Shown in pieces: positions 22,921 through 30,618 of a stretch of 64,000 nt of DNA. The DNA lies in NCBI GenBank assembly GCA_900768045.1, contig CAAGBL010000004.1:21046-85045 (forward strand). Direction: 5' to 3'. A model generated the notes under the pieces. It was not told the origin of the DNA. It was given only the letters and a program-made list of their open reading frames with translations, and did no database searches. Every line of letters begins with the position of its first letter. Within the stretch, counting starts at the first letter, position 1. This stretch comes from an uncultured Alistipes sp. (GTDB lineage: Bacteria > Bacteroidota > Bacteroidia > Bacteroidales > Rikenellaceae). A program made the translations under genes and the position numbers.

Positions 22921-24396
22921 TCACTCAACATCAATGACAATCTCATAAACTGAGTTTGGCTCGAACTCGGCATTATATACAAGCACAAAGTTCTCGTCGA
23001 GAGCAACCTCCCACTCCTGACCCTCGGCAAGGCGTGGAGAGCTAAGGCGCTGAGGGAAGATATAGCTAAACGGCAGGTCGAGAACATGCTCCTGCTTAAA
23101 CTTATCGCCACGCATCTTCTCGAGGCTGAAGTTATCGCCCGTTACAACCCTTACGACATACTTACCATCACGCATAAAGCCCTCTACTGAGTAATCCTCG
23201 TCGCCCGCTACACTTTGTAGGTTAATCTGCCACTTAGGGTCACCATAGTAGACCAACACATCTCTATCGTGCCAGAAGCCAACCATATCCCAATCCTCAG
23301 CGCTATTTAGGTCGACCTCACGTCCCAACACCTCTGATAGGCGATTGGCAGCCGTTGTGAGCTCCTCCATAAACTTATCCTCGTAGCGATACTTCTCGTT
23401 GATGAGCTGTGGATACCACACGTTCTGCTGATGTAGGAAGTCCTGCTGGTTGATATAGACAGCCTCAGCCAATGTGTAGCGAGAGGGATTTGTTACCCAA
23501 TACTTAAGTGCTCCCCAGCCGTTACGACCATGCCATGTGGTTACCACATAGCCAATCATCGTCGAGGCATTCGAGCCACTAAGCCATGCCGCAGCCATGC
23601 TCTCCTTAGTGTTATTCATGTCGCCAATAAGGCAGTTACCCACAGCAGCATATACTCGGCGCTTGCCACTATTGCGTAAGTCCCACTCCTTCAGTGTAAA
23701 CCTATCCTCGGCATATAGTTTGCCGCCTCGAGGCTTAAGATTACCCAACGAGTAGGGCATCTCAAGGTTCTTCTGCGTAGCATGCGCTGCCGTTACGATA
23801 AGGTCGGGGTCGAACTCGGCGTATAGGTCGGTAAACTTACGCAACACCTGCTCAGGGGCTACTGTATCACGCTTAATCTCGCCATGACGACCACGCTTCT
23901 CGCCCCAAAGACCCTTGGTGTGGTCATCAACCCATGCGTAGTTATCAAACCACTTTGCAGAATTAAGCTCCATGATAGTAGCTACAGCATCTTGGATAAG
24001 GAGCGGCTCGGTGCTATTATCGACCATGCGCATAGCCGCCTCAGCATCATATCCTGTGATGATTCCCCACATGAAATCGGCATATATATCCTCGTCCACA
24101 TCACGGCTTGTGTGGTGGAAGTCGATGACATAGTCACGGCCGATATTCTCTGGCTTCTCAACAATGGCCACATAGCGAGGGTTAAGGCTGCGCAATGTAT
24201 CAAGAAGCTCGCATGGCGACGACTCATAGACAACAACATCTGCCGAGTGCTTTAGGCGTAGTGCCTCGGCAACATCGGCCCAGGGCTTATCCTCGGCCAC
24301 AGCACGTGACACGGCAACAACATAGCTATCATCAACCTTGACATCTGAGCACGACACAGAGACAAGCGCCACCAAGCAGATAAATAATCTTCTCAT
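22921..24396 (-). CDS. Lipoprotein with predicted caspase-fold (C25/clan CD-like) peptidase domain
   Basis: The 491-aa protein has a lipobox (LVSVSCSD, Cys16). The mature region reads like a clan CD peptidase. First is a strand-rich segment with LNPRYVAIVEKPENIG, then IYADFMWGIITGYDAEAAMRMVDN, which recalls the gingipain GRIP-type motif. Next is a candidate catalytic His205 (IVTAAHATQ) and candidate Cys255 (AAVGNCLIGDMN), followed by ESMAAAWLSGSNASTMIG. That order (G-R/I-P-like, His, Cys) matches C25 proteins. The C-terminal 120 residues look beta-rich. The ATG at 24396 gives the signal peptide. It lies 4 bp after the stop of the DUF456 gene. The family assignment is by pattern only. Confidence 0.5.
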   Translation of the reverse strand: MRRLFICLVALVSVSCSDVKVDDSYVVAVSRAVAEDKPWADVAEALRLKHSADVVVYESSPCELLDTLRSLNPRYVAIVEKPENIGRDYVIDFHHTSRDVDEDIYADFMWGIITGYDAEAAMRMVDNSTEPLLIQDAVATIMELNSAKWFDNYAWVDDHTKGLWGEKRGRHGEIKRDTVAPEQVLRKFTDLYAEFDPDLIVTAAHATQKNLEMPYSLGNLKPRGGKLYAEDRFTLKEWDLRNSGKRRVYAAVGNCLIGDMNNTKESMAAAWLSGSNASTMIGYVVTTWHGRNGWGALKYWVTNPSRYTLAEAVYINQQDFLHQQNVWYPQLINEKYRYEDKFMEELTTAANRLSEVLGREVDLNSAEDWDMVGFWHDRDVLVYYGDPKWQINLQSVAGDEDYSVEGFMRDGKYVVRVVTGDNFSLEKMRGDKFKQEHVLDLPFSYIFPQRLSSPRLAEGQEWEVALDENFVLVYNAEFEPNSVYEIVIDVE

Positions 24397-24400
24397 ATCG

Positions 24401-24880
24401 TTAGTGAATAACATCTTTAATAATATAGTATAGCATAAAGCCGCCAGCAATAAGCTTAAAGAGTGTGCCCACCAAGAAGGATAGCATTGAGCCAAAGCCA
24501 ACAGTGAGAGCCTGGTTAAACGTCAGCTTTTCGGCAAGCATCTCGCCAATAACAGCGCCTACAAAAGGGCCAAGGATAATACCCAACGGCCCGAAGAAGA
24601 TGCCAGCAATAGTGCCTATTGTAGCTCCCGTAACTCCCGCCTTTGTGCCTCCAAACTTCTTGCTAAAGTATCCTGGTAGAACATAGTCCATAACTATCAC
24701 TACCACAGCGACAATACCCCATGTAGCAAGTGTTAATGTGGATAGCTCAGAGTAGGAGCTAAACGATATGCACAGCATGCCGATATAGGATATTACGGTG
24801 CCAGGCAATACAGGAAGCACAGCTCCCAGCAATCCTATAATACCACATATTATGGCAATGACTCCAAGTGCAGTATCCAT
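24401..24880 (-). CDS. DUF456-family membrane protein
   Basis: This 159-aa integral membrane protein has about four helices (residues 5-24, 50-70, 83-115 and 135-157) and glycine-rich repeats (TKAGVTGATIGTIAGIFFGPLG, in part; LGPFVGAVIGEML). The LLGAVLPVLPGTVISYIG and FGPLGIILGPFVGA motifs define DUF456. Function is unknown; the glycine zipper-like segments suggest tight helix packing. The ATG at 24880 lies 2 bp after the udk stop, and the next gene begins 4 bp downstream, so it is part of a udk-DUF456-lipoprotein operon. Confidence 0.85.
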   Translation of the reverse strand: MDTALGVIAIICGIIGLLGAVLPVLPGTVISYIGMLCISFSSYSELSTLTLATWGIVAVVVIVMDYVLPGYFSKKFGGTKAGVTGATIGTIAGIFFGPLGIILGPFVGAVIGEMLAEKLTFNQALTVGFGSMLSFLVGTLFKLIAGGFMLYYIIKDVIH

Positions 24881-24882
24881 CG

Positions 24883-25503
24883 TTATTTATTATCTATGAG
24901 TGAGCGTATGTTCTGGATAAGCATGCCAACAGCAACCGAGTTGAAACCGCCCTCAGGAATGATGACGTCGGCATGGCGCTTCGATGGCTCAACAAACTCC
25001 TCGTGCATAGGCTTAACAGTAGTTCTATACTGGTCGATAACCGACTGCATCGTACGGCCACGCTCACACACATCACGCAAGATGCGGCGAGCAAGACGAA
25101 TATCGGCATCGGTATCTACAAAGACCTTGATATCCATAAGCTCTCGAAGCTCCTTATTCTCAAATATTAAGATGCCGTCAACTATGATAACCCTTGAGGG
25201 CTTAACCAACACTCGCTCATCGGTGCGATTGTGCTCAACAAACGAGTACACCGGGTGCTCGATAGGCACATTGCTCTTGAGCGTGCGAATGTGCTCAACA
25301 AGCATATCTGTATCGAAGGCGGCAGGGTGGTCGTAGTTAAGCCTTGTGCGCTCGTCGTATGTAAGCTCTGGGTGCGCCTTATAGTAGTAGTCATGGCATA
25401 GCGTAGCTACGTCGTCGTTAGCAAATGCCTCTTGGAGTCGTTTTACGAGTGTCGACTTACCTGAGCCTGTGCCACCCGCAACACCAATTACAGTAACTTT
25501 CAT
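24883..25503 (-). CDS. udk: Uridine kinase
   Basis: Uridine kinase salvages uridine and cytidine to UMP/CMP using ATP or GTP. The protein is 206 aa, the normal length. It carries the P-loop GGTGSGKSTL (about residues 9-18), the HDYYYKAHPELTYDERTRLNYDHPAAFD substrate segment (in part), the LVEHIRTLK helix and the VDGILIF motif with R-x-x-R in ARRILRDVCERGR. The ATG at 25503 (MKVTVIGVAGG) is used; the in-frame extension upstream runs through the gyrB terminator and is rejected. It is the first gene of the udk-DUF456 operon. Confidence 0.95.
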   Translation of the reverse strand: MKVTVIGVAGGTGSGKSTLVKRLQEAFANDDVATLCHDYYYKAHPELTYDERTRLNYDHPAAFDTDMLVEHIRTLKSNVPIEHPVYSFVEHNRTDERVLVKPSRVIIVDGILIFENKELRELMDIKVFVDTDADIRLARRILRDVCERGRTMQSVIDQYRTTVKPMHEEFVEPSKRHADVIIPEGGFNSVAVGMLIQNIRSLIDNK

Positions 25504-25516
25504 AGTATTAATCTTA

Positions 25517-25549
25517 TAAAAAAGGGGGCGCACTAAGCAACCCCCCCCC
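25517..25549 (-). terminator. Terminator after gyrB, with C9 homopolymer
   Basis: On the minus strand a G-run pairs with CCCCC across TTGCTTAGTGCG, followed by a T-tract. The plus strand shows GGGGG (25524-25528) and nine consecutive Cs (25541-25549). The homopolymer is a likely site for length variation or sequencing error. Confidence 0.65.
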
Positions 25550-25554
25550 ATTAA

Positions 25555-27516
25555 TTAAGCGTCGATATTTGCATAGTGTGCATTCTTCTCGATAAACTCA
25601 CGACGTGGAGGAACTTCGTCGCCCATGAGCATTGAGAATATGCGGTCTGCCTCAGCGGCATTCTCAACAGTTACCTGACGAAGGATACGAGTCTCAGGAT
25701 TCATTGTAGTATCCCAAAGCTGCTCATCGTTCATCTCACCAAGACCTTTGTATCGCTGCACGTGAACACCCTTAGAGCCGAACTCTGCTGTAATCTCGTC
25801 ACGCTCCTTATCGGTCCAGCAGTAACGCTCCTGATTACCCTTCTTAACAAGGTACAATGGTGGGGTAGCGATGTAGATGTGGCCATTCTCGATAAGGGCC
25901 TTCATCTTGCGGAAGAAGAACGTGAGCATAAGTGTTGCGATGTGCGAGCCGTCGACATCGGCATCGGTCATGATGATAATCTTGTCGTAGCGCAACTTCT
26001 CGAGGTTAAGAGCCTTGCTATCCTCAGCTGTGCCGATTGATACGCCGAGAGCTGTAAACATGTTCTTAATCTCCTCGTTCTCCCACATGCGGTGCTCCTG
26101 AGCCTTCTCCACGTTAAGAATCTTACCACGAAGAGGCATGATAGCCTGGAAATTACGGTCACGGCCCTGCTTTGCAGTACCACCCGCAGAGTCACCCTCG
26201 ACGAAGAAAATCTCAGCGATAGAGCGGTCACGGCTGGTGCAGTCGGCCAACTTACCTGGAAGACCAGCACCCGAAAGAACGGTCTTACGCTGAACAGCCT
26301 CACGTGCATTACGTGCTGCATGGCGAGCCTGAGCGGCAAGGATAACCTTCTGAACGATAGCCTTAGCGTCCTTTGGATTCTCCTCGAGGTAGTGGCTCAA
26401 GGCTGCCGACATAGCACGGTTTACAGCACCAGCAATCTCGTCGTTACCGAGCTTAGTCTTTGTCTGACCCTCGAACTGAGGCTCTGCAACCTTCACCGAC
26501 ACAACAGCAGTAAGTCCCTCACGGAAGTCGTCGCCATTGATGTCAAACTTAAGCTTTGCAAGCATACCACTCTCCTCGGCATATCTCTTCAAGGTACGTG
26601 TGAGCGCTGAGCGGAAGCCTGTAAGGTGAGTACCACCCTCGATAGTGTTGATATTATTTACGTAGGAGTGTACGTTCTCGGAATATGAGTCGTTATACTG
26701 CATGGCAACCTCCACAGGCACGCCACTCTCCTCGGTGTCGAGATAGATGATGTTCTCGATAATTTTTTGACCACGTGTGGCATCGAGATACTCGACAAAC
26801 TCCGAAAGACCATGCTCCGAGTAGAAGTGGTCGGATAATGGCTCGCCATTCTCGTCCTTGACACGCTTGTCGGTGAGGGTAAGATGAATGCCCTTGTTAA
26901 GGAATGCAAGCTCACGAAGACGGTTAGCCAAAATCTCATATTTGTACTCTGTTGTAAGGGTAAATATCTCGCCGTCGGGCTTAAACGTAACGGTAGTACC
27001 ACGGTCTTGGCACTCGCCAACAACCTCTACCTTAGATGTAGGTGTACCCTTAGAGTATGTCTGCTTGTAAATCTTACCGCCACGATGAATCTCTGCGATA
27101 AGGAGTGTAGAGAGCGCATTAACACACGACACACCCACACCGTGCAAACCACCAGATACCTTGTAGCTACCCTTGTCGAACTTACCGCCTGCATGGAGCA
27201 CAGTAAGCACCACCTCGAGGGCCGATTTACCCTCCTTCTCGTGGAAGTCGGTAGGGATACCACGGCCGTTATCCTTTACCGTGATTGAGTTATCCTCGTT
27301 GATAGTAACGTAGATGTCGGTACAGTATCCTGCTAAAGCCTCGTCGATAGAGTTATCCACAACCTCGTACACAAGGTGGTGAAGTCCCTTCTCGCCGATA
27401 TCGCCAATATACATTGCGGGGCGCTTACGCACAGCCTCCAAACCCTCGAGAACCTGAATATTCGACGCCGAATACTCCTCCTCGTGTTTCATCACTTTTT
27501 CCTGTTCGGTACTCAT
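25555..27516 (-). CDS. gyrB: DNA gyrase subunit B
   Basis: GyrB is the ATPase subunit of DNA gyrase. The 653-aa protein has the GHKL ATPase (VLEGLEAVRKRPAMYIGD, DNGRGIPTD, HAGGKFDKGSYKVSGGLHGVG in parts), the transducer domain and the TOPRIM region (EGDSAGGTAKQGRDR, LRGKILNVEKA, DADVDGSHIATL), and ends with YKGLGEMN. At this length it lacks the long E. coli-type insertion, as in most non-enteric GyrB proteins. The ATG at 27516 (MSTEQEK) is selected because the promoter lies just upstream at 27554-27584; in-frame sequence further upstream is not conserved-looking. ParE is a weaker alternative, since the TOPRIM and C-terminal motifs are gyrase-like. Confidence 0.93.
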   Translation of the reverse strand: MSTEQEKVMKHEEEYSASNIQVLEGLEAVRKRPAMYIGDIGEKGLHHLVYEVVDNSIDEALAGYCTDIYVTINEDNSITVKDNGRGIPTDFHEKEGKSALEVVLTVLHAGGKFDKGSYKVSGGLHGVGVSCVNALSTLLIAEIHRGGKIYKQTYSKGTPTSKVEVVGECQDRGTTVTFKPDGEIFTLTTEYKYEILANRLRELAFLNKGIHLTLTDKRVKDENGEPLSDHFYSEHGLSEFVEYLDATRGQKIIENIIYLDTEESGVPVEVAMQYNDSYSENVHSYVNNINTIEGGTHLTGFRSALTRTLKRYAEESGMLAKLKFDINGDDFREGLTAVVSVKVAEPQFEGQTKTKLGNDEIAGAVNRAMSAALSHYLEENPKDAKAIVQKVILAAQARHAARNAREAVQRKTVLSGAGLPGKLADCTSRDRSIAEIFFVEGDSAGGTAKQGRDRNFQAIMPLRGKILNVEKAQEHRMWENEEIKNMFTALGVSIGTAEDSKALNLEKLRYDKIIIMTDADVDGSHIATLMLTFFFRKMKALIENGHIYIATPPLYLVKKGNQERYCWTDKERDEITAEFGSKGVHVQRYKGLGEMNDEQLWDTTMNPETRILRQVTVENAAEADRIFSMLMGDEVPPRREFIEKNAHYANIDA

Positions 27517-27553
27517 ATAATCGTTATTATTTATATATTCTATATAAAACGCA

Positions 27554-27584
27554 CAAAGATAAGCATAAAAATTAAAAAAAGCAA
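27554..27584 (-). promoter_or_regulatory. Promoter of gyrB
   Basis: On the minus strand TTG (27584-27582), a 20-bp spacer and TATCTTTG (27561-27554) match the Bacteroidota consensus. The ATG is 37 nt downstream. Confidence 0.8.
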
Positions 27585-27767
27585 GGGAAATGGCTAAGTT
27601 TTGCTCAGGTAGTTGCACGGTCGGGTGGTTCGGAGCTGTAACTTCATTCTTCGCAAGCTATCACTTTAGAGAGTCGTTCGGGCTACAAAACCACATTGTG
27701 AGCTCTTTTGAATATATCGCAGATTAAAAAATTGACCTATCAGCGTTAAAAATTTTACCCAAACCTC
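27585..27767. other. Unexplained stretch upstream of the RepA-like gene
   Basis: About 180 bp between the gyrB promoter and the ATPase-gene promoter. No open frame with start, tRNA, terminator or known repeat is recognised. It could hold an attachment-site remnant or an origin-type sequence for the cassette that follows, but nothing seen here proves that. Confidence 0.3.
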
Positions 27768-27798
27768 TTGACAAACGCTATTTCACGTATTATATTTG
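27768..27798 (+). promoter_or_regulatory. Promoter of the RepA-like ATPase gene
   Basis: TTG (27768-27770), a 20-bp spacer and TATATTTG (27791-27798). The leader of about 70 nt contains a small inverted repeat GAATC...GATTC (27805-27822) that might be an operator. Confidence 0.75.
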
Positions 27799-27873
27799 CA
27801 CCGTGAATCGCAGTCGTGATTCGTGACATTTCGTCGTAAATAGTTTTATTCTACAACTTAAAACCTTGATTAT

Positions 27874-28941
27874 ATGAACACTACCGACCATTCGGCAGCG
27901 TTATGTACACACGTTGCCCAGCTTGTCGACTCATTCGACACCGTAAATTCAACTGTTGAACATTTAGCAACAACACCCACAGCCCAACAGCTAACCTCAG
28001 AGGAGGAGGCCGAGGAGCTCAAGAGCTACCTCGAGCGCATTAGCTTTGGCTCGGAGATGCTCCTCAAGAGGTACGATAGCCACGATGCGCTCCTTGAGCC
28101 GATACTTCCACGCCAAGGCGTTGTTGCCCTCGTTGGCTCTTCCGACTCGGGCAAGTCGTCGCTACTTAGAGGCTTAGCCATGGCCATAGTCTCGGGCAAG
28201 GAGGAGTATATAGGCTTTAAGCTCAATGCTCGCACCCGACGTGCCATCTATGTATCTACCGAGGACGACGAGGCATCGTTGGCAAACCTCATGCGTAGGC
28301 AGACGGCACTAAGCTCTAACTATGACGCACTTAACTACGACAACCTACACTTTATCTTCAACACCGACAACCTCCTCGAAACTATCGAGCTTGGGCTTAT
28401 ACACCGCACCCCCGACGTAGTTATTATAGATGCCTTTGCCGACCTCTACACTGGCCCGCTGAACGAGAACAACCGTGTGCGAGGCTTTCTGCAATCCTTT
28501 GCGCAGTTGGCCGTGAAGTACCAGACCTTGTTTATCTTCCTGCACCACACGGGCAAGCGCACCGAGAACCTTGCCCCCTCGAAGCACAATGCCATAGGCT
28601 CGCAGGGCTTTGAGGCTAAGATGCGCCTTGTGATGGAGCTTCGCACGGATTGTGAGCGTGCCGACATTCGTCATCTCTGTATCGTCAAGGGCAACTACCT
28701 CCCAGCAGAGTATAAGCACGACTCCTTTGAGCTACGCTTTACCCCCGAGCTAAACTTCGAGGCCACAGGCGAGCGTGTTCCCTTTGGCTTGCTTCGTGAG
28801 CATAGCGACAATGACAACGAGAAGCTACAACTCATTCAGCAGATGCGCTCGGAGGGAAAGACCTACCAGCAGATAGCTGATGAAATGGGATACAAGAGCA
28901 GGTCGGCAGTAGCCAACATTCTAAAAAGGTCAGAGTTGTAG
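27874..28941 (+). CDS. RepA-like AAA ATPase (replicative-helicase type)
   Basis: This 355-aa RecA-fold ATPase is of the AAA_25/RepA group. Walker A is GSSDSGKS at residues 88-95, Walker B DVVIIDAFAD at 181-190, followed by sensor segment FIFLHHTGKR and an arginine-rich C-terminal half. Residues about 330-353 (KTYQQIADEMGYKSRSAVANILK) form a helix-turn-helix. Plasmid RepA proteins and hexameric helicases share this ATPase. The gene is immediately upstream of a DUF6371/zinc-ribbon protein, a combination known from Bacteroidales mobile elements. Its last codons (LKRSE, stop) recur in decayed form at 57659-57676. No transposase or integrase is adjacent. Confidence 0.75.
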   Translation: MNTTDHSAALCTHVAQLVDSFDTVNSTVEHLATTPTAQQLTSEEEAEELKSYLERISFGSEMLLKRYDSHDALLEPILPRQGVVALVGSSDSGKSSLLRGLAMAIVSGKEEYIGFKLNARTRRAIYVSTEDDEASLANLMRRQTALSSNYDALNYDNLHFIFNTDNLLETIELGLIHRTPDVVIIDAFADLYTGPLNENNRVRGFLQSFAQLAVKYQTLFIFLHHTGKRTENLAPSKHNAIGSQGFEAKMRLVMELRTDCERADIRHLCIVKGNYLPAEYKHDSFELRFTPELNFEATGERVPFGLLREHSDNDNEKLQLIQQMRSEGKTYQQIADEMGYKSRSAVANILKRSEL

Positions 28942-28953
28942 CTCTTTGTTCAT

Positions 28954-28994
28954 GTTCACGTGTTCATAAACCCTATGTTTTTGAACATGTGAAC
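28954..28994. repeat. Palindromic element, copy A
   Basis: Left arm GTTCACGTGTTCA (28954-28966) and right arm TGAACATGTGAAC (28982-28994) match at 12 of 13 positions. The loop contains AAACCCTATG. It lies between the RepA-like stop and the DUF6371 start. Copies B and C are near 57.7 and 58.0 kb. Confidence 0.85.
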
Positions 28995-29018
28995 AACACA
29001 AACTAATAAAATATCAGT

Positions 29019-29972
29019 ATGAGTGAATATAGATATCAGTTAGAAAAGTACCGAGGTCGAGGCTCGAGATATGTCTGTCCCAAGTGTCGAAGAAAACACA
29101 CATTTACTCGATATATTGATACATATAATAATAATATATATATCAATGATGATGTAGGTAAGTGTAACCGTTTGGATAAGTGCGGGTATCACTACACACC
29201 TAAACAATACTACGAAGACCACCCTTATCTACGTGATATTAACAAGACTATGCAACCTTGGTCAGTCAGTCATTTACATAGGCAAAATGACCGACTGACC
29301 ATGACCACCCCCCACTTCGACACCATTCCAGAGTGGATTGTAGAGGGCTCGCTTCGGCGTGGCAACACACATGTCGAGTGGTTGCAGAGGGTATTCAACC
29401 CCGCAGATGTTGAGCGAGTGGTTAGCGAGTACCAGATAGGTGGCACTCGTGAGGGGCATGCCGTATTTTGGCAGCGTGACGCTGAGGGCGGTGTGCGCAC
29501 AGGTAAAATCATGGCCTACAACCCCACAACGGGCAAGCGACAAAAGGGTAGTGGCTCGGTCGACTGGGTGCATAGCACGATGCTTCGTCAGGGGCTAATC
29601 GAAGAGTTTAGCCTCAGGCAGTGCCTCTATGGCGAGCACCTCTTAAAGCGCTATCCGACTCATATTGTGGGCGTTGTCGAGAGCTACAAGACGGCACACA
29701 TAGCCTCGATTCTCATGCCCCACATAGTGTGGACAGCCACCGATTCGCTCTCGGGACTAAGCTGTGAGCGTCTTGCGGGGCTTCGTCACAGACACGTCAT
29801 CTTCTTCCCCGACGAGGGACGAGGATATGAGGAGTGGAGCGCCAAGATACCGAAAATAGCTCAGGAGGTGGGCTTCGACTACCGCATATCAAGCTTCATG
29901 GAGGGTGGCATGTATGGCCAAGGTGCCGACATCGGAGATGTTGTAAACGAGCAGGAGTATTGCCCCTTTTAG
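29019..29972 (+). CDS. DUF6371-type protein with zinc ribbon and TOPRIM-like region (primase-like)
   Basis: This 317-aa protein has an N-terminal zinc ribbon: C20-x2-C23 (CPKC), C49 and C55 (CNRLDKC), with a YHYTPKQYYED tail. The middle contains IPEWIVEGSLRRG and a 150-residue module. The C-terminal half has the order of a TOPRIM-like domain: VVGVVESYKTAHIA (Glu motif), VWTATDSLSGLSCERLAGL, VIFFPDEGRGYEEWSAK (Asp motif). Primase or DnaG-like plasmid proteins share this plan, and DUF6371 is the family I would assign. It follows the RepA-like gene by 77 bp, with palindrome A between. A frameshifted relative lies at 57760-58112. Confidence 0.7.
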   Translation: MSEYRYQLEKYRGRGSRYVCPKCRRKHTFTRYIDTYNNNIYINDDVGKCNRLDKCGYHYTPKQYYEDHPYLRDINKTMQPWSVSHLHRQNDRLTMTTPHFDTIPEWIVEGSLRRGNTHVEWLQRVFNPADVERVVSEYQIGGTREGHAVFWQRDAEGGVRTGKIMAYNPTTGKRQKGSGSVDWVHSTMLRQGLIEEFSLRQCLYGEHLLKRYPTHIVGVVESYKTAHIASILMPHIVWTATDSLSGLSCERLAGLRHRHVIFFPDEGRGYEEWSAKIPKIAQEVGFDYRISSFMEGGMYGQGADIGDVVNEQEYCPF

Positions 29973-30024
29973 GAGAAAAGTGAGAGGAGAAAAGTGAAAA
30001 GTGAGGTGTCTGCGACGCTTTGTT

Positions 30025-30055
30025 TAATTAGTAATTAGTAATTAGTAATTAGTAA
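30025..30055. repeat. TAATTAG tandem repeat
   Basis: Four perfect copies of the 7-mer TAATTAG plus a partial. The complementary motif dominates the array at 30459-30554, and the same 7-mer recurs at 33769-33789. Confidence 0.9.
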
Positions 30056-30060
30056 AGAGG

Positions 30061-30175
30061 AATGGGATAAATGGGTATGATGGGATAAATGGGATAGATG
30101 GGAAAATCCCATCAAGCGAAGCGCCCCCATCGCCCCCATCAAGCGCAGCGTTACCCAGCCCTACCCAGAGCTTTA
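30061..30175. repeat. Low-complexity GGGATAAATGGG / CCCATC / ACCCAG stretch
   Basis: Short, degenerate repeats of about 8-12 bp, mostly GGGATA(A/G)ATGGG, then CCCATCAAGCG, then ACCCAG. No coding frame with a ribosome-binding site is convincing. Confidence 0.7.
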
Positions 30176-30202
30176 GCGGCATTACCCAGTCATACCCAGC
30201 CC

Positions 30203-30296
30203 TGTCATGTTGAGCGAAAGCGAAACATCTCGCAGTGAGTACGAACATTAAACGTTAGCACAAACTGAGAGATTCTTCGCTACGCTCAGAATGACA
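30203..30296. repeat. TGTCAT...ATGACA palindromic repeat, copy 1
   Basis: The 94-bp unit has TGTCATGTTGAGCG at one end and CGCTCAGAATGACA at the other, which are near reverse complements. It is of the dispersed intergenic repeat class common in gut Bacteroidales genomes. Confidence 0.85.
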
Positions 30297-30324
30297 TATA
30301 CAATGACATTATTGATACTCAGTA

Positions 30325-30417
30325 TGTCATGTTGAGCAAAGCGAAACATCTCGCAGTGAGTACGAACATTCAACGTTAGCACCAACCGAGAGATTCTTCG
30401 CTACGCTCAGAATGACA
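30325..30417. repeat. TGTCAT...ATGACA palindromic repeat, copy 2
   Basis: The 93-bp unit is about 90% identical to copy 1 (30203-30296), in the same orientation, separated by 28 bp. Confidence 0.85.
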
Positions 30418-30458
30418 TTGTCAGTGAGTAATGATGGTAAGTAGCAACGAAAGAGTGT

Positions 30459-30554
30459 TACTAATTACTCACTACTCTTTACTAATTACTCTTTACTCTT
30501 TACTAATTACTCTTTACTCTTTACTAATTACTCTTTACTCACTACTCTTTACTA
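30459..30554. repeat. TTTACTAATTACTC tandem array
   Basis: It includes three perfect copies of a 21-bp unit (30478-30540) built from TTTACTAATTACTC plus TTTACTC, flanked by shorter variants. It is the reverse complement of the TAATTAG array at 30025-30055, so the two could form a stem enclosing the palindromic repeats. Confidence 0.9.
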
Positions 30555-30604
30555 TTTTTTAAAAAAAATTATCAATGCCTCACTCTTAATTACTATTTTT
30601 TTCA

Positions 30605-30612
30605 TATCTTTG
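30605..30612 (+). promoter_or_regulatory. -7 box of the HAD phosphatase gene
   Basis: TATCTTTG ends 6 nt before the ATG, again compatible with a leaderless or near-leaderless transcript. No TTG at the expected spacing. Confidence 0.5.
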
Positions 30613-30618
30613 TACATT

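Noticed and set aside
30042..30248. Short ORF with ARCFAFAQHDR motif
   Set aside because: It is translated from the dispersed TGTCAT repeats, a common artefact in Bacteroidales annotations.
29973..30618. CRISPR array
   Set aside because: The repeats are 7-21-bp tandem units or palindromic 93-bp elements without unique spacers of constant length; no cas genes are present.
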